From: Alectryocaccobium sp964389285
GTDB taxonomy: Bacteria > Bacillota > Clostridia > Lachnospirales > Lachnospiraceae
Reading direction: 5' to 3'
Length of the DNA: 64,000 nucleotides
Assembly (NCBI GenBank): GCA_964389285.1
Contig: CAYMCZ010000011.1
Coordinates: 12,086-76,085 of the forward strand
Part shown: in pieces, positions 16,732 to 25,257 of the stretch
Numbering within the stretch: the stretch's first letter is position 1
Layout of the letters: every line of letters starts with the position of its first letter
Made by a program: the position numbers and the translations under genes
The notes under the pieces: generated by a model
The model's database searches: none
What the model was told of the DNA's origin: nothing
The model's input: only the letters and a program-made list of their open reading frames with translations

Positions 16732-17865
16732 TTAATCGGCCAGCTCTCTTACCGCCCTTATCGCGGTTTGGGTTTCTTCTTCGGTATTAAACCAGCCGAA
16801 GCTGAATCTCACCACTCCCTGCGTGGTCGTACCGAGACTTTTATGCATGAGCGGAGCGCAATGCCCGCCCGACCTCGTCTGTATGTCATAATCTTCCAGA
16901 AGCGCGCTGCTTACCATACCGGAATCATAGTCCCCTATGTTAAGCGCGACCACGGAGGTTCTGATCTTTGCGTCGTAATCTCCATAGAATTTTACCGAAT
17001 CAATATCTTTAATTCCGTCATAAAACAGTCCGGCGAGATATAATTCTTTTTGATGAATTGTACTGATGCCGGTATCATTTATCCAGGAAAGCGCCGCGTG
17101 AAGGCCCGCAATGCCGTGCATATTTAATGTTCCGGCTTCGAGCCTTGTCGGCATCTCTTCGGGATGATATCTGTCATACGTATGGATGCCGCTGCCGCCG
17201 ACTTTAAGCGGTTTAACTTCAAGCCCCTCTTTCACAAGCAGCGCTCCTGTTCCCTGCGGCCCCATCAGGCTTTTGTGTCCAGTCAGGCAAAGCAGATCTA
17301 TATTCATCTCTTTCATGTCTATGGGAAGCACACCCGCCGTCTGAGAAGCATCCACAATAAAAATCAAACCGTTTTCGGCAGCCAGCCGCCCGAGTTTTTT
17401 TAAATCCACAACATTTCCCGTCAGATTTGAGCCGTGAGTACTTATGATGGCTTTTGTATTCGGCTTTATGGCCTTTTCAAACTCGCTGTATATAAGATTT
17501 CCCTTTTCGTCCGCTTCCGTCACGGAGAGTTCCAACCCCTGATCCTGGAGCAGATACAGCGGCCTTAAAACGGAGTTGTGTTCAAGTACGCTTGTAATCA
17601 CATGATCTCCCGCCTTAAGCGTACCGAAAATGGCTGTGTTTAAAGACTCTGTGGAATTGGCCGTAAACGCGGTCTGAGCAGCACCGTAGCCTCCGAACAT
17701 ATCAGAGAGCATAAGCCTTGTCTCGTATGCTATTCTGGAAGCGTTAAGCGAAGCTTCGTTTACGCCCCTTCCGGCGTTTCCCATACCGCGCAAGGCATTG
17801 GCAACAGCTTCGATAACGGATTCCGGTTTTTTATATGATGTGGCGGCATTATCCAGATAAATCAT
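16732..17865 (-). CDS. Cysteine-desulfurase-like aminotransferase class V (EF2568 type)
   Basis: The 377-residue PLP enzyme has its PLP lysine at Lys198 (LTGHKSLMGPQGTG) and a candidate catalytic Cys336 in SGGHCAPLMHK, where NifS/IscS use a Cys loop. This GHCAP form marks the group found with orphan SelD in Enterococcus and clostridia. It would release sulfur from cysteine or selenium from selenocysteine to supply SelD or the hydroxylase. The start at 17865 has GGAG six bases upstream. It is the last gene of the double-cubane operon, 48 bp after the activator gene. Confidence 0.88.
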   Translation of the reverse strand: MIYLDNAATSYKKPESVIEAVANALRGMGNAGRGVNEASLNASRIAYETRLMLSDMFGGYGAAQTAFTANSTESLNTAIFGTLKAGDHVITSVLEHNSVLRPLYLLQDQGLELSVTEADEKGNLIYSEFEKAIKPNTKAIISTHGSNLTGNVVDLKKLGRLAAENGLIFIVDASQTAGVLPIDMKEMNIDLLCLTGHKSLMGPQGTGALLVKEGLEVKPLKVGGSGIHTYDRYHPEEMPTRLEAGTLNMHGIAGLHAALSWINDTGISTIHQKELYLAGLFYDGIKDIDSVKFYGDYDAKIRTSVVALNIGDYDSGMVSSALLEDYDIQTRSGGHCAPLMHKSLGTTTQGVVRFSFGWFNTEEETQTAIRAVRELAD

Positions 17866-17913
17866 TTCCATCTCCAGCAAAATTATTAGTTCGGTTTTAA
17901 ATATTTCATAGTG

Positions 17914-18693
17914 TTATCCGAGCTGTTTCGCGCAAAGCGCGGCGCCCAATGCGCCGGCATACCTGCCCATTTCACTTGTTGCGACCTTGCGTTTTAATTT
18001 CTCTTCAAGCATTTCTTTCAGATAATCACATTCGCAAAGACCTCCGGTAAGACATACGCTGTCGCTTTCGCCGATAAGGCGTGAACACTGGGATACGACT
18101 TTGTCCGCAATGGAGTCAACAATGGCAAACGCAATATTTTCTTTTGACTCTCCTTTTCCCACGAGGCTTATAACCTCCGACTCGGCAAAGACCGTACACA
18201 TGGAGCTGATTCTAACGGCCGAACCGCTCCTTGCAAGCTCGCAAAGATCCGTAGGAACGAGTCCCATGGTTGCACCCATGACTTCCAGAAAACGCCCCGT
18301 ACCGGCCGAACACTTATCGTTCATAAAGAAATCCGTAACCGCTCCTTTGTCCGTTCTGATAATCTTTGTATCCTGTCCTCCGATATCTATTACGGTCAGA
18401 GAGTCATCATTAAAAATCCGGTTGGCTCCCCTGGCATGGCAGGTGATCTCCGTAACGGCCTTATCGGCATAGGGAACAGATACGCGGCCGTAACCGGTAG
18501 CTACTATTTTTGATCCTTTATTAATAAAGCCTTTGTTTTGAAGATCTTTATAAATGCTTTCCGCGGTATCCACGCTGCTCCATCCCGTGGGCCTTACGTC
18601 TTTAAATACCAGCTCTTCGTTTTCGTCAAGCACTACCGTCTTTGCACAGGTTGAACCGATATCAATTCCGATATAATATTTTAAATCTTTCAT
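17914..18693 (-). CDS. ATPase activator of the double-cubane reductase (YjiL/HgdC type)
   Basis: This 259-residue ASKHA-fold ATPase (IGIDIGSTCAKTV at the start, DIGGQDTK in the middle) belongs to the HgdC/YjiL activators. Cys128 (KCSAGTGRF) and Cys166 (SSMCTVFAES) match the cysteines that hold the [4Fe-4S] cluster shared by the homodimer. It uses ATP to push low-potential electrons into its partner, encoded two genes upstream. Its ATG overlaps the DUF3343 stop by four bases (ATGA). Confidence 0.92.
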   Translation of the reverse strand: MKDLKYYIGIDIGSTCAKTVVLDENEELVFKDVRPTGWSSVDTAESIYKDLQNKGFINKGSKIVATGYGRVSVPYADKAVTEITCHARGANRIFNDDSLTVIDIGGQDTKIIRTDKGAVTDFFMNDKCSAGTGRFLEVMGATMGLVPTDLCELARSGSAVRISSMCTVFAESEVISLVGKGESKENIAFAIVDSIADKVVSQCSRLIGESDSVCLTGGLCECDYLKEMLEEKLKRKVATSEMGRYAGALGAALCAKQLG

Positions 18694-18959
18694 ACAAACT
18701 TATCCCTTCTCGGGTTTATCTGACATTCCAACGGAATTATGGAATTGTATTTTGCGTTATTTGCTTCGATATGTTTCTTTGCCTGCTCCAGATGTTCGGG
18801 AAGCAAAAGGACAGCAACACCGCATCCTGCTATTTTTTGTAAGGAATGCGGTGTCGGTGTGATGCGGAAAGGAATATCGCCTTCCCGCATCAGTTTTTGT
18901 ATTTCCATTGCTTCCGTAAATGTATCTACCAAAAGATAATAATTAATATTTTTGCTCAT
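18690..18959 (-). CDS. DUF3343 putative Se/S carrier protein (copy 2)
   Basis: This 89-residue protein shows the same fold pattern as the copy next to selD: an EAMEIQK helix and the Cys loop KIAGCGVAVLL. It sits between the reductase and its activator and overlaps the activator gene by four bases. No strong ribosome-binding site is seen before its ATG. Its placement suggests that it passes a chalcogen to or from the reductase or the downstream desulfurase, but this is inference. Confidence 0.83.
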   Translation of the reverse strand: MSKNINYYLLVDTFTEAMEIQKLMREGDIPFRITPTPHSLQKIAGCGVAVLLLPEHLEQAKKHIEANNAKYNSIIPLECQINPRRDKFV

Positions 18960-18990
18960 GAATACATTTTCGCTGTTTTTTAGAGGTATG

Positions 18991-20262
18991 TCAACCCAGC
19001 ATTTCGATAAACGCCTCTATCCTTGTCCTGAGCTGCTCGGAATCGGCGTCGGAATAATCGGTCTCAAGTCCGAGTACCGGAATTCCCGCGTCTTTAAGAG
19101 CCGCTTCAACCAAAGCGCCTTCGGTATCATACAGACAGCAGAATTTCAGATTAACGTCTATAACGCCGTCAACCTTGTATTCTTTTGCAAGACGGATGAT
19201 ATCGTCGATGCGATCCGTATTCGGGGTAAAGCATGCGCAGTTAATCTTCATGTAGCGGTCTGCGATAGCCTTGAACTGATCCTGGACAGTAGCTGCGTTT
19301 TCGTCAACCAGATTTTCGAAATAACGCGTTCCCGTACAGGATTCTTCGCAAACAACGGCGCCGCCGCTTGTTTCGATAAGGTGATGCATCTTCCAGTTAG
19401 GAATAGCCATCGGAGTCCCCGTGAGCATGATCCTCTTGGTTCCCTCTTTGAAAACCGAAACATTGTTTTTGATTCTGTCTTCAAGTTCATCGGCAAGTCT
19501 GTTGCACATCTGCGCACAGCGCGCGGGATCGTCAAAGAATGCGATCTGGCTCATAAGCAGGGCATCCTTTCCGCTTATCGGTATAACCTCTGATTTGCGG
19601 GCATCATAAACCCTCTTCATGGCCTTTCTTTTTTCGTTGACCGTTTTGATTGCCTCCGCAAGTTTTTCAGCCGTGATCTTATTACCGGTGAATTCTTCTA
19701 CGGTTTTAGCGAAATCGCTTATCTCTTCGATCCATTTCTGATAATCTTTCGGCCTTTTCATCTGAGGCATATCCATGATGTACATAGGCACTTCTTTTCC
19801 GAGAATTTCCCAAGCTTTTTTCTTGCCGTCACAGGTGGTCTCGCCAACATACATATCCGCGATTCTGAAAAACGGACAGGTGCCTGAAAGTCTCGCGCCC
19901 ACACTGGCCTTAATGAGCGGACAGGTGGATTTGGGTACAGCGGCTTCTCCCGCCGGTACCCAGAATTCGGAACCGCCGCACAAACCCGTGACAATGCCGT
20001 TTGCCGCGATGATCACTTCATCCGGAACGTAAACGCAGAACGTACCGAAAACTTTCTGTCCGTTTTTCTGGGCTTCGATAAGCTCCGCCGGACGTATGCC
20101 GTGGATATCCGCAACTACCATGTCCCAAAAATCCATCCCCGCAGGACGGTTTTCCTGGGAAAGATAAATGTCGCCGAAAGCCACCGGCAGCACCTGGCAC
20201 AGTGTGTCGTGCATTTCTACATCCATACCGAGATCTTTCCACATCTGTAAATAATCAGCCAT
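18991..20262 (-). CDS. Double-cubane-cluster anaerobic reductase (YjiM/DCCP type)
   Basis: The 423-residue protein belongs to the 2-hydroxyacyl-CoA dehydratase D/HgdB superfamily in its single-subunit double-cubane form. Cysteines at 76, 114, 129 and 144 in the first half, and in EESCTGTRYF, NCACFTPN and FCCLYDTEG in the second, fit two linked [4Fe-4S] cubanes. Known members reduce small molecules with ATP-driven electrons, and their physiological substrate is unclear. The start at 20262 is eight bases from AGGAGG. It heads an operon with DUF3343, activator and desulfurase-like genes. Confidence 0.9.
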   Translation of the reverse strand: MADYLQMWKDLGMDVEMHDTLCQVLPVAFGDIYLSQENRPAGMDFWDMVVADIHGIRPAELIEAQKNGQKVFGTFCVYVPDEVIIAANGIVTGLCGGSEFWVPAGEAAVPKSTCPLIKASVGARLSGTCPFFRIADMYVGETTCDGKKKAWEILGKEVPMYIMDMPQMKRPKDYQKWIEEISDFAKTVEEFTGNKITAEKLAEAIKTVNEKRKAMKRVYDARKSEVIPISGKDALLMSQIAFFDDPARCAQMCNRLADELEDRIKNNVSVFKEGTKRIMLTGTPMAIPNWKMHHLIETSGGAVVCEESCTGTRYFENLVDENAATVQDQFKAIADRYMKINCACFTPNTDRIDDIIRLAKEYKVDGVIDVNLKFCCLYDTEGALVEAALKDAGIPVLGLETDYSDADSEQLRTRIEAFIEMLG

Positions 20263-20367
20263 AATCATCTCCTCCTGTTTTATAGTTTTATATTTACATA
20301 CAGAATCAAAAAAGTTAACCCTTTATGATGATATCATTTTTTTCAAGTTTAATATAATTGTATTGGC

Positions 20368-20390
20368 CTATAAATGCGCTTTATTTATAG
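20368..20390. promoter_or_regulatory. Candidate LysR operator in the divergent region
   Basis: CTATAAAT (20368-20375) and ATTTATAG (20383-20390) are perfect arms seven bases apart and contain the T-N11-A core typical of LysR operators. The site is 106 bp upstream of the reductase ATG and 135 bp upstream of the lysR start. Confidence 0.5.
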
Positions 20391-20454
20391 ATTTTTATAA
20401 TATATAAGAATTTGTATTCGTTAACAGGCTGTTTTTGCAATTAACATTTATTAT

Positions 20455-20504
20455 AAATCTTGATTTTTTTGATATTTTATGATATTTTATTGAAATCAAG
20501 ATTT
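20455..20504. promoter_or_regulatory. 12-bp inverted repeat enclosing a tandem 10-mer
   Basis: AAATCTTGATTT (20455-20466) and AAATCAAGATTT (20493-20504) are perfect arms. The loop contains GATATTTTAT twice in tandem (20471-20490). It lies 20 bp upstream of the lysR GTG start, just before GGAGG, so it could be a second LysR site, a leader hairpin or both. Confidence 0.5.
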
Positions 20505-20524
20505 CCTTTTTTCGGAGGTAGGCC

Positions 20525-21424
20525 GTGAATTTCAGACAACTGGAATCCTTTATACAGGTTTCAACATTAAAAAGTTTTTCAAAAGCGGCAGAACAGCTGT
20601 ATCTGACACAGCCGACCATAAGCGCTCATATATCCCAGCTCGAAAAAGAGCTTGGAGTTGATCTGCTTAATCGGACCACAAAGAATATTGCTCTTACCCC
20701 AAACGGAAAAAAACTGTTCGACTACGCCAAAGAAATCATCGATATCAAAGAACATATTATCGACGAATTCAATCCGCGTCCTAAAGCAAAGACGGTCATC
20801 AAAATTTCAGCCTCAACCATACCCTTTCAATATATATTGCCTTCGCTTCTGGTTGAATTTCAGAACAAATACGGCAGAACGGATTTCGAGCTTACGGAAT
20901 CCAACTCCCTTAAGGTAATGGATAACCTTAAACACCATGAGGCCGATATCGGATTTACCGGCAAAAAGCCCGAAACCTCTGATTTTTTATATGCTCCGGT
21001 ATGTGACGACAGGCTTTTGCTTGTAACACCCGCTTCACCGCGCTATCTTCAACTTAAAGAAGAAGGAGCTAAACTTAAAGATTTTCTTAAAGAACCTTTT
21101 ATCATGCGCGAGTCAGGCTCGGGTACGAGGCTCTGCGCAGAAAGCTTTTTCATGGAAAACGGGGTCAGTCCTTCCGATATTCATACCATCGCAACCATGG
21201 ACAACAATGAAGCGATAAGAAATTCCTGTATAAACGGTCTCGGCATCTCTTTTATGTCCGAGCTCTCGGTCGAAAAAGAGATTAACGACGGAAGGCTCCT
21301 GTGCTTTCCTTTCCCGAGCGATCATCTGAATCGTAAAATTTACATGGTATGGAACCATACCCGAAACCATTCATCATTTATCAGAGAGTTTTCTTCTATT
21401 ATCAGCGTTAACAAACGTGATTAA
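20525..21424 (+). CDS. LysR family transcription regulator
   Basis: The 299-residue protein has the N-terminal LysR helix-turn-helix (FIQVSTLKSFSKAAEQLYLT, QPTISAHISQLEKELG) and a C-terminal effector-binding domain of two alpha/beta lobes. It starts with GTG, six bases after GGAGG. It is divergent from the double-cubane operon and the shared spacer holds two palindromes, so control of that operon is the simplest reading. The effector is unknown. A member of the CysB/CysL-like sulfur group is possible but not shown. Confidence 0.88.
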   Translation: MNFRQLESFIQVSTLKSFSKAAEQLYLTQPTISAHISQLEKELGVDLLNRTTKNIALTPNGKKLFDYAKEIIDIKEHIIDEFNPRPKAKTVIKISASTIPFQYILPSLLVEFQNKYGRTDFELTESNSLKVMDNLKHHEADIGFTGKKPETSDFLYAPVCDDRLLLVTPASPRYLQLKEEGAKLKDFLKEPFIMRESGSGTRLCAESFFMENGVSPSDIHTIATMDNNEAIRNSCINGLGISFMSELSVEKEINDGRLLCFPFPSDHLNRKIYMVWNHTRNHSSFIREFSSIISVNKRD

Positions 21425-21452
21425 TCTTTATCATGCATTTTAATCACTGAAA

Positions 21453-21483
21453 AAGGGGCCGTTCGAATTGATCAGCCCCTTCT
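21453..21483. terminator. Shared terminator between lysR and the kinase gene
   Basis: AAGGGGC (21453-21459) pairs with GCCCCTT (21475-21481) and is followed by CTTTTT on the plus strand and preceded by A residues. It serves the convergent lysR gene and cytidylate-kinase-like gene. Confidence 0.75.
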
Positions 21484-21499
21484 TTTTAATATATGATTA

Positions 21500-22114
21500 T
21501 TATTTTTCATTTAATTTTTTACGTCTGTCATCTATATATCTGATAAGCGCCATTGTGGTACCGTACAGATCCAGCTTTGCGCTGTTGATACACATATCAT
21601 ATCCGCGGGAATCTCCCCATTTAATATTTGAATATGAGTTGTGAAAACGCTTTCTGTTGGTGTCCATGAGATTGCAGAAATCCTCGGCCGCGATCTGGCT
21701 TTTATCAAACATTTTCATGATTCTTTCAATTTTGACATCTTTGTCGGCAGTAATAAAAAACGATATACGGCAGTCAAATTCCCGAAGAACATATTCGGAA
21801 GCACGTCCTACGACCACAAAAGATTCGCCAGCTTCCGCTTTTTCTTTGAGGAAATCAAACTGAAGCTGCGCGATATTATCGGTGTGCGAGTTTGACATCC
21901 CTCTTACGGTTCTGGAAAAGAAAGGCGTTTTCTTTGACTCGTCGTATTCATAAAGTCCGCTTGCGTCCAAATGTTTTTTCATGGCTATTTCTTCAAGCAG
22001 ATTTTTTTCATAGATCGGAATATTATAATGTTTGGCAATAGCCTCCGCTATAATCTTTCCACCGCTTCCGTATTCACGTCCTATAGTAATAATAAACTGT
22101 CCATCCATAATCAT
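21500..22114 (-). CDS. Cytidylate-kinase-like protein
   Basis: The 204-residue protein begins ITIGREYGSGGKIIAEAIA, the modified P-loop of the cytidylate-kinase-like family common in clostridia. An R-rich lid segment follows (DTNRKRFHNSYSNIKWGDS). The phosphorylated substrate is not known, and canonical CMP kinase is less likely because such genomes have a separate cmk. It follows the permease gene with a 12-base gap. An in-frame ATG at 22108 is an alternative start. Confidence 0.8.
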   Translation of the reverse strand: MIMDGQFIITIGREYGSGGKIIAEAIAKHYNIPIYEKNLLEEIAMKKHLDASGLYEYDESKKTPFFSRTVRGMSNSHTDNIAQLQFDFLKEKAEAGESFVVVGRASEYVLREFDCRISFFITADKDVKIERIMKMFDKSQIAAEDFCNLMDTNRKRFHNSYSNIKWGDSRGYDMCINSAKLDLYGTTMALIRYIDDRRKKLNEK

Positions 22115-22126
22115 TACACCACCTTT

Positions 22127-23479
22127 TTAACAATATCTTATTTTCATAACAATAATTGAGATCACCATTACAATAATAACGGCAGGCACCGCCGTCTTGC
22201 AATATCGGCCCCATTTAATAATATAACCTTTTTGCGACGCGGTTGCAATACCCACTACGTTTGCAGATGCACCAATTGGTGTTGCATTGCCGCCGATATT
22301 CGCCCCCATCGTGAGCGCCCAGGCCAATACGGCAAGATCAACCCCCTGCGTTCCTGCTATGGTAGTAATAACCGGGAGCATCGTGGCTGCAAACGGGATG
22401 TTGTCAACAAACGCGCTGGCAACCGCGGAAACAATGGTAATTATAACCAACATCATGAAAATATTTCCATGACTCGCGTTTGAAATAAACCCTGCCATAA
22501 TATTAAGAACTCCGGTTTCCTCAAGGCCTCCCACCACAACGAAAAGACCTATAAAAAATAACAGGGTCTTATAATCTACTTTTTTAAATATTTCTCCGAT
22601 TTGTCTCCCGCCGATTATTATTGTAGCGACAGTTACTATAATACCTATGGCGGAAACCGTAAGCCCCGTCTGACCGTGAGTGATAAGCAGCACAACGGCA
22701 GCCACAAAAACAATTATGCTTGCCGCGAATTTCCCTTTGCTGGGAATGAGCGAAGAAGCATCCGGGAATTTATTTATCATTTCTTCTGTTACAATATTTT
22801 TACTGAGCTTTCTTCTGTAAACAAGAAAGAAATAGATTACCACCGCAACCGTGGATATCAAAACAATGACTCCGGTATTGGTCAGAAAATCGTTAAATGA
22901 AAGCCCGAGAGATGTTCCGATAATAATATTCGGAGGGTTGCCGCACATTGTAGCGGTACCGCCTAAATTTGCACAGAAGATTTCCGTGAGTATCATGGGT
23001 ATCGGATTGAATTCAAGCATTTCGGCTAATTCTATTGTAATTGCCGCAAGGAAAAGAATAACCGTAATGCTGTCTATAAACATGGAAAGCACTGCCGAAA
23101 GAATCATAAATGTTACAAACAGCGGCACTATCCTATAGTTTACCAGTTTAGCAAGCTTCATGCACAGCCATCTGAAAAAGCCCGACATCGCCATGCCTTC
23201 GACCATTATCATCATACCGGCTATGAATACGATTGTTCCCCAGTTAATACCCGAAGCCGAAACCGCCTCCCCTGATGAATGCAGGAAAGAGCCGGATGTA
23301 AAGGCTCCGAAATTCAAAGTCTTTAATGCGGCTTCCGGGCTGTGCAGTCCTGCGCCGAAAACGAAAATCAACGCGGCAGCCGCGCTAACCGTAGTAGTAA
23401 TATGACGTTCCCATTTTTCGATTATTATAAAAAGAAACATTGCAACAAAAATTATTATTGCAATTATTTGTGCCGACAT
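22127..23479 (-). CDS. SLC13/ArsB-NhaD type permease
   Basis: The 450-residue protein has 10-12 hydrophobic segments and the two ion-transporter signatures CGNPPNIIIGTSLG and ANIGGNATPIGASANVVG that line the substrate site in this superfamily. Members move di- and tricarboxylates, arsenite, sulfate or other anions with sodium or protons. The substrate here is not known. The start at 23479 has GGAGG eight bases upstream. It lies between mocA and the kinase-like gene and has its own promoter. Confidence 0.85.
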   Translation of the reverse strand: MSAQIIAIIIFVAMFLFIIIEKWERHITTTVSAAAALIFVFGAGLHSPEAALKTLNFGAFTSGSFLHSSGEAVSASGINWGTIVFIAGMMIMVEGMAMSGFFRWLCMKLAKLVNYRIVPLFVTFMILSAVLSMFIDSITVILFLAAITIELAEMLEFNPIPMILTEIFCANLGGTATMCGNPPNIIIGTSLGLSFNDFLTNTGVIVLISTVAVVIYFFLVYRRKLSKNIVTEEMINKFPDASSLIPSKGKFAASIIVFVAAVVLLITHGQTGLTVSAIGIIVTVATIIIGGRQIGEIFKKVDYKTLLFFIGLFVVVGGLEETGVLNIMAGFISNASHGNIFMMLVIITIVSAVASAFVDNIPFAATMLPVITTIAGTQGVDLAVLAWALTMGANIGGNATPIGASANVVGIATASQKGYIIKWGRYCKTAVPAVIIVMVISIIVMKIRYC

Positions 23480-23530
23480 ATATAAAACCTCCGAACTTCT
23501 TAACAAGTATTACTATGCGCACAAATAATG

Positions 23531-23559
23531 TTTATATCATATTTTTCGTAAAATGACAA
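23531..23559 (-). promoter_or_regulatory. Promoter of the SLC13-type permease gene
   Basis: On the minus strand TTGTCA (23554-23559) and TATAAA (23531-23536) are exactly 17 bases apart, with an AT-rich spacer, 52 bp upstream of the permease ATG. This would let the permease and kinase-like genes be expressed apart from mocA. Confidence 0.65.
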
Positions 23560-23623
23560 CTATATAATTTCCTGTTTTTTGTGTTCTCTGTATTATCCCC
23601 TGTTTTTTTTGATTATCCCCCCG

Positions 23624-24244
23624 TTATGTTTCTTCATCAATAAGTCTGCCGAGTTTTTCTATGTCTTCCCTGTAATCGATATCAAAAAGTTCTGTCCTGC
23701 TTTCGGGCCTGTACGTAAGCAAAAGTTCACTATGCCTTTTAACTGCAGCACGGCCCTGCTCGTTGCTGTTGAGCGATTTCAGTTCATCATAAAGCTTTTT
23801 CGGAAATATTACGGGGTTTCCTCTTTGCCCGTCAAATTCCATCATGCATATATTTTCGGGATTGGCTCTGAAAAGCTCTGTAATACCCTTAATGCTCGAT
23901 TGTTTCAGGAACGGCTGATCCGCGACAAAAAAGGCGCAGCCCTGACACTCCTGCGGTATACTCTCTATCCCTAATCTTATGGTAATGGCGGTATCGTTTG
24001 TGGTATCGGGGTTCAATACTCCCGTATAACCGTAGGACTCGGCCATTTCACAGATTTTCGGATCACGGCTGACGACGCTAACATGGGCAAAATATTCATT
24101 ATTCAGATTGTTCATCGCATGCCTGACGACAGGTATTCCCTTAAAATCGGCCCAAAGCTTATTGCCCTGAAATCTTTTGCTGTGACCTGACGCCATTATT
24201 ACCGCTGCGATTTTAATATCCTGCTGATTGGTTTTTTTTGTCAT
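23624..24244 (-). CDS. mocA: Molybdenum cofactor cytidylyltransferase (MocA/YgfJ family)
   Basis: MocA joins CMP to molybdopterin to give the MCD cofactor used by hydroxylases of the xanthine dehydrogenase family. The 206-residue protein has the nucleotidyltransferase start AAVIMASGHSKRFQGNKLW, a metal-binding FFVADQPFL and a C-terminal GNPVIFPKKLYDEL. The ATG at 24244 was chosen over a TTG four codons upstream. It lies 17 bp after ftsY, apart from the other cofactor genes but complementing them functionally. Confidence 0.88.
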   Translation of the reverse strand: MTKKTNQQDIKIAAVIMASGHSKRFQGNKLWADFKGIPVVRHAMNNLNNEYFAHVSVVSRDPKICEMAESYGYTGVLNPDTTNDTAITIRLGIESIPQECQGCAFFVADQPFLKQSSIKGITELFRANPENICMMEFDGQRGNPVIFPKKLYDELKSLNSNEQGRAAVKRHSELLLTYRPESRTELFDIDYREDIEKLGRLIDEET

Positions 24245-24261
24245 TTTTCCGTACAAACTGA

Positions 24262-25236
24262 TCAGATCGTCTGATCCGGTATTTCAAATATAGCGTTTAC
24301 GAACCGGTCGGGATCGAATTTCTGGAGATCATCTATGCTCTCACCCACTCCGATATATTTGACCGGTATTTTGAGCTCCGACTGAATCGCTACGGCTATC
24401 CCGCCTTTGGCCGTTCCGTCAAGTTTTGTCAGGACTATGCCGGTAACCGGCGCGATTTCACCGAATTCACGCGCCTGCATCAATGCATTCTGACCCGTTG
24501 TTCCGTCAACCACAATGAAAGTTTCGATAACCGCATCCGCATACTCTTTTTCGATAATCTTATATATCTTTCCGAGCTCGTTCATAAGATTCTTTTTATT
24601 GTGCAGGCGCCCCGCCGTATCAACAAGAAGTATGTCCGCCTTTCTGGCCTTTGCCGCGGCAACGGCGTCATATACGACTGCTCCCGGATCCGCTCCTTCA
24701 TGACCGCTTATAATGTCGGCTCCCGCTCTCGCACCCCAGGTCCGGAGCTGTTGTCCCGCAGCGGCTCTGAACGTATCCGCCGCTGCCAAAATCACCTTTT
24801 TACCTTTGTTTTTATACAGGCATGCAAGTTTTCCCGCCGAAGTGGTTTTTCCGGTTCCGTTTACCCCGATAAGCAGAATCACGGATTTTTTTTCTTCGAA
24901 ATCATACGCCCCTTCAGGAATACTCATCTGCTCTTTTATAAGTCCGATCACTATTTCACGGCACTCCAGAGGTTCTTTTATTCTTTCCTCCTTTACCTTT
25001 TCACGAAGTTCCTCTAATATTTTGTAAGTCGTACCTACACCCATGTCGGCCATGATAAGCGTTTCTTCAAGTTCCTCATAAAAATCTTCGTCTATTTTTG
25101 AAAAACCGCTGAAAACAGAGTTGAATCCCGATGCAATCCCGGCTCTCGTCTTGGAAAGCCCGTTAAACAGCCTCCTGAAAAAACCTGTCTTTTCGTTTTG
25201 TTCTTCCGTTATCTGATTTTCATTTTCCGGGTTCAT
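24262..25236 (-). CDS. ftsY: Signal recognition particle receptor FtsY
   Basis: FtsY brings ribosome-SRP complexes to the membrane. The 324-residue protein has the N domain (about 40-110) and the G domain with GVNGTGKTTSAGKLA, DTAGR and TKLDGTAKGG. The acidic A domain is very short, as in many Firmicutes. It follows smc in the conserved order rnc-smc-ftsY. Confidence 0.97.
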   Translation of the reverse strand: MNPENENQITEEQNEKTGFFRRLFNGLSKTRAGIASGFNSVFSGFSKIDEDFYEELEETLIMADMGVGTTYKILEELREKVKEERIKEPLECREIVIGLIKEQMSIPEGAYDFEEKKSVILLIGVNGTGKTTSAGKLACLYKNKGKKVILAAADTFRAAAGQQLRTWGARAGADIISGHEGADPGAVVYDAVAAAKARKADILLVDTAGRLHNKKNLMNELGKIYKIIEKEYADAVIETFIVVDGTTGQNALMQAREFGEIAPVTGIVLTKLDGTAKGGIAVAIQSELKIPVKYIGVGESIDDLQKFDPDRFVNAIFEIPDQTI

Positions 25237-25257
25237 TTCTTCCTCCTGATTTATAAA

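Noticed and set aside
18991..20262. True 2-hydroxyglutaryl-CoA dehydratase
   Set aside because: Only one subunit gene is present, without a CoA-transferase or second HgdA-like subunit, which fits the double-cubane single-subunit group.
21500..22114. Canonical cytidylate kinase (cmk)
   Set aside because: The P-loop GREYGSGGK and low similarity elsewhere fit the cytidylate-kinase-like family instead.
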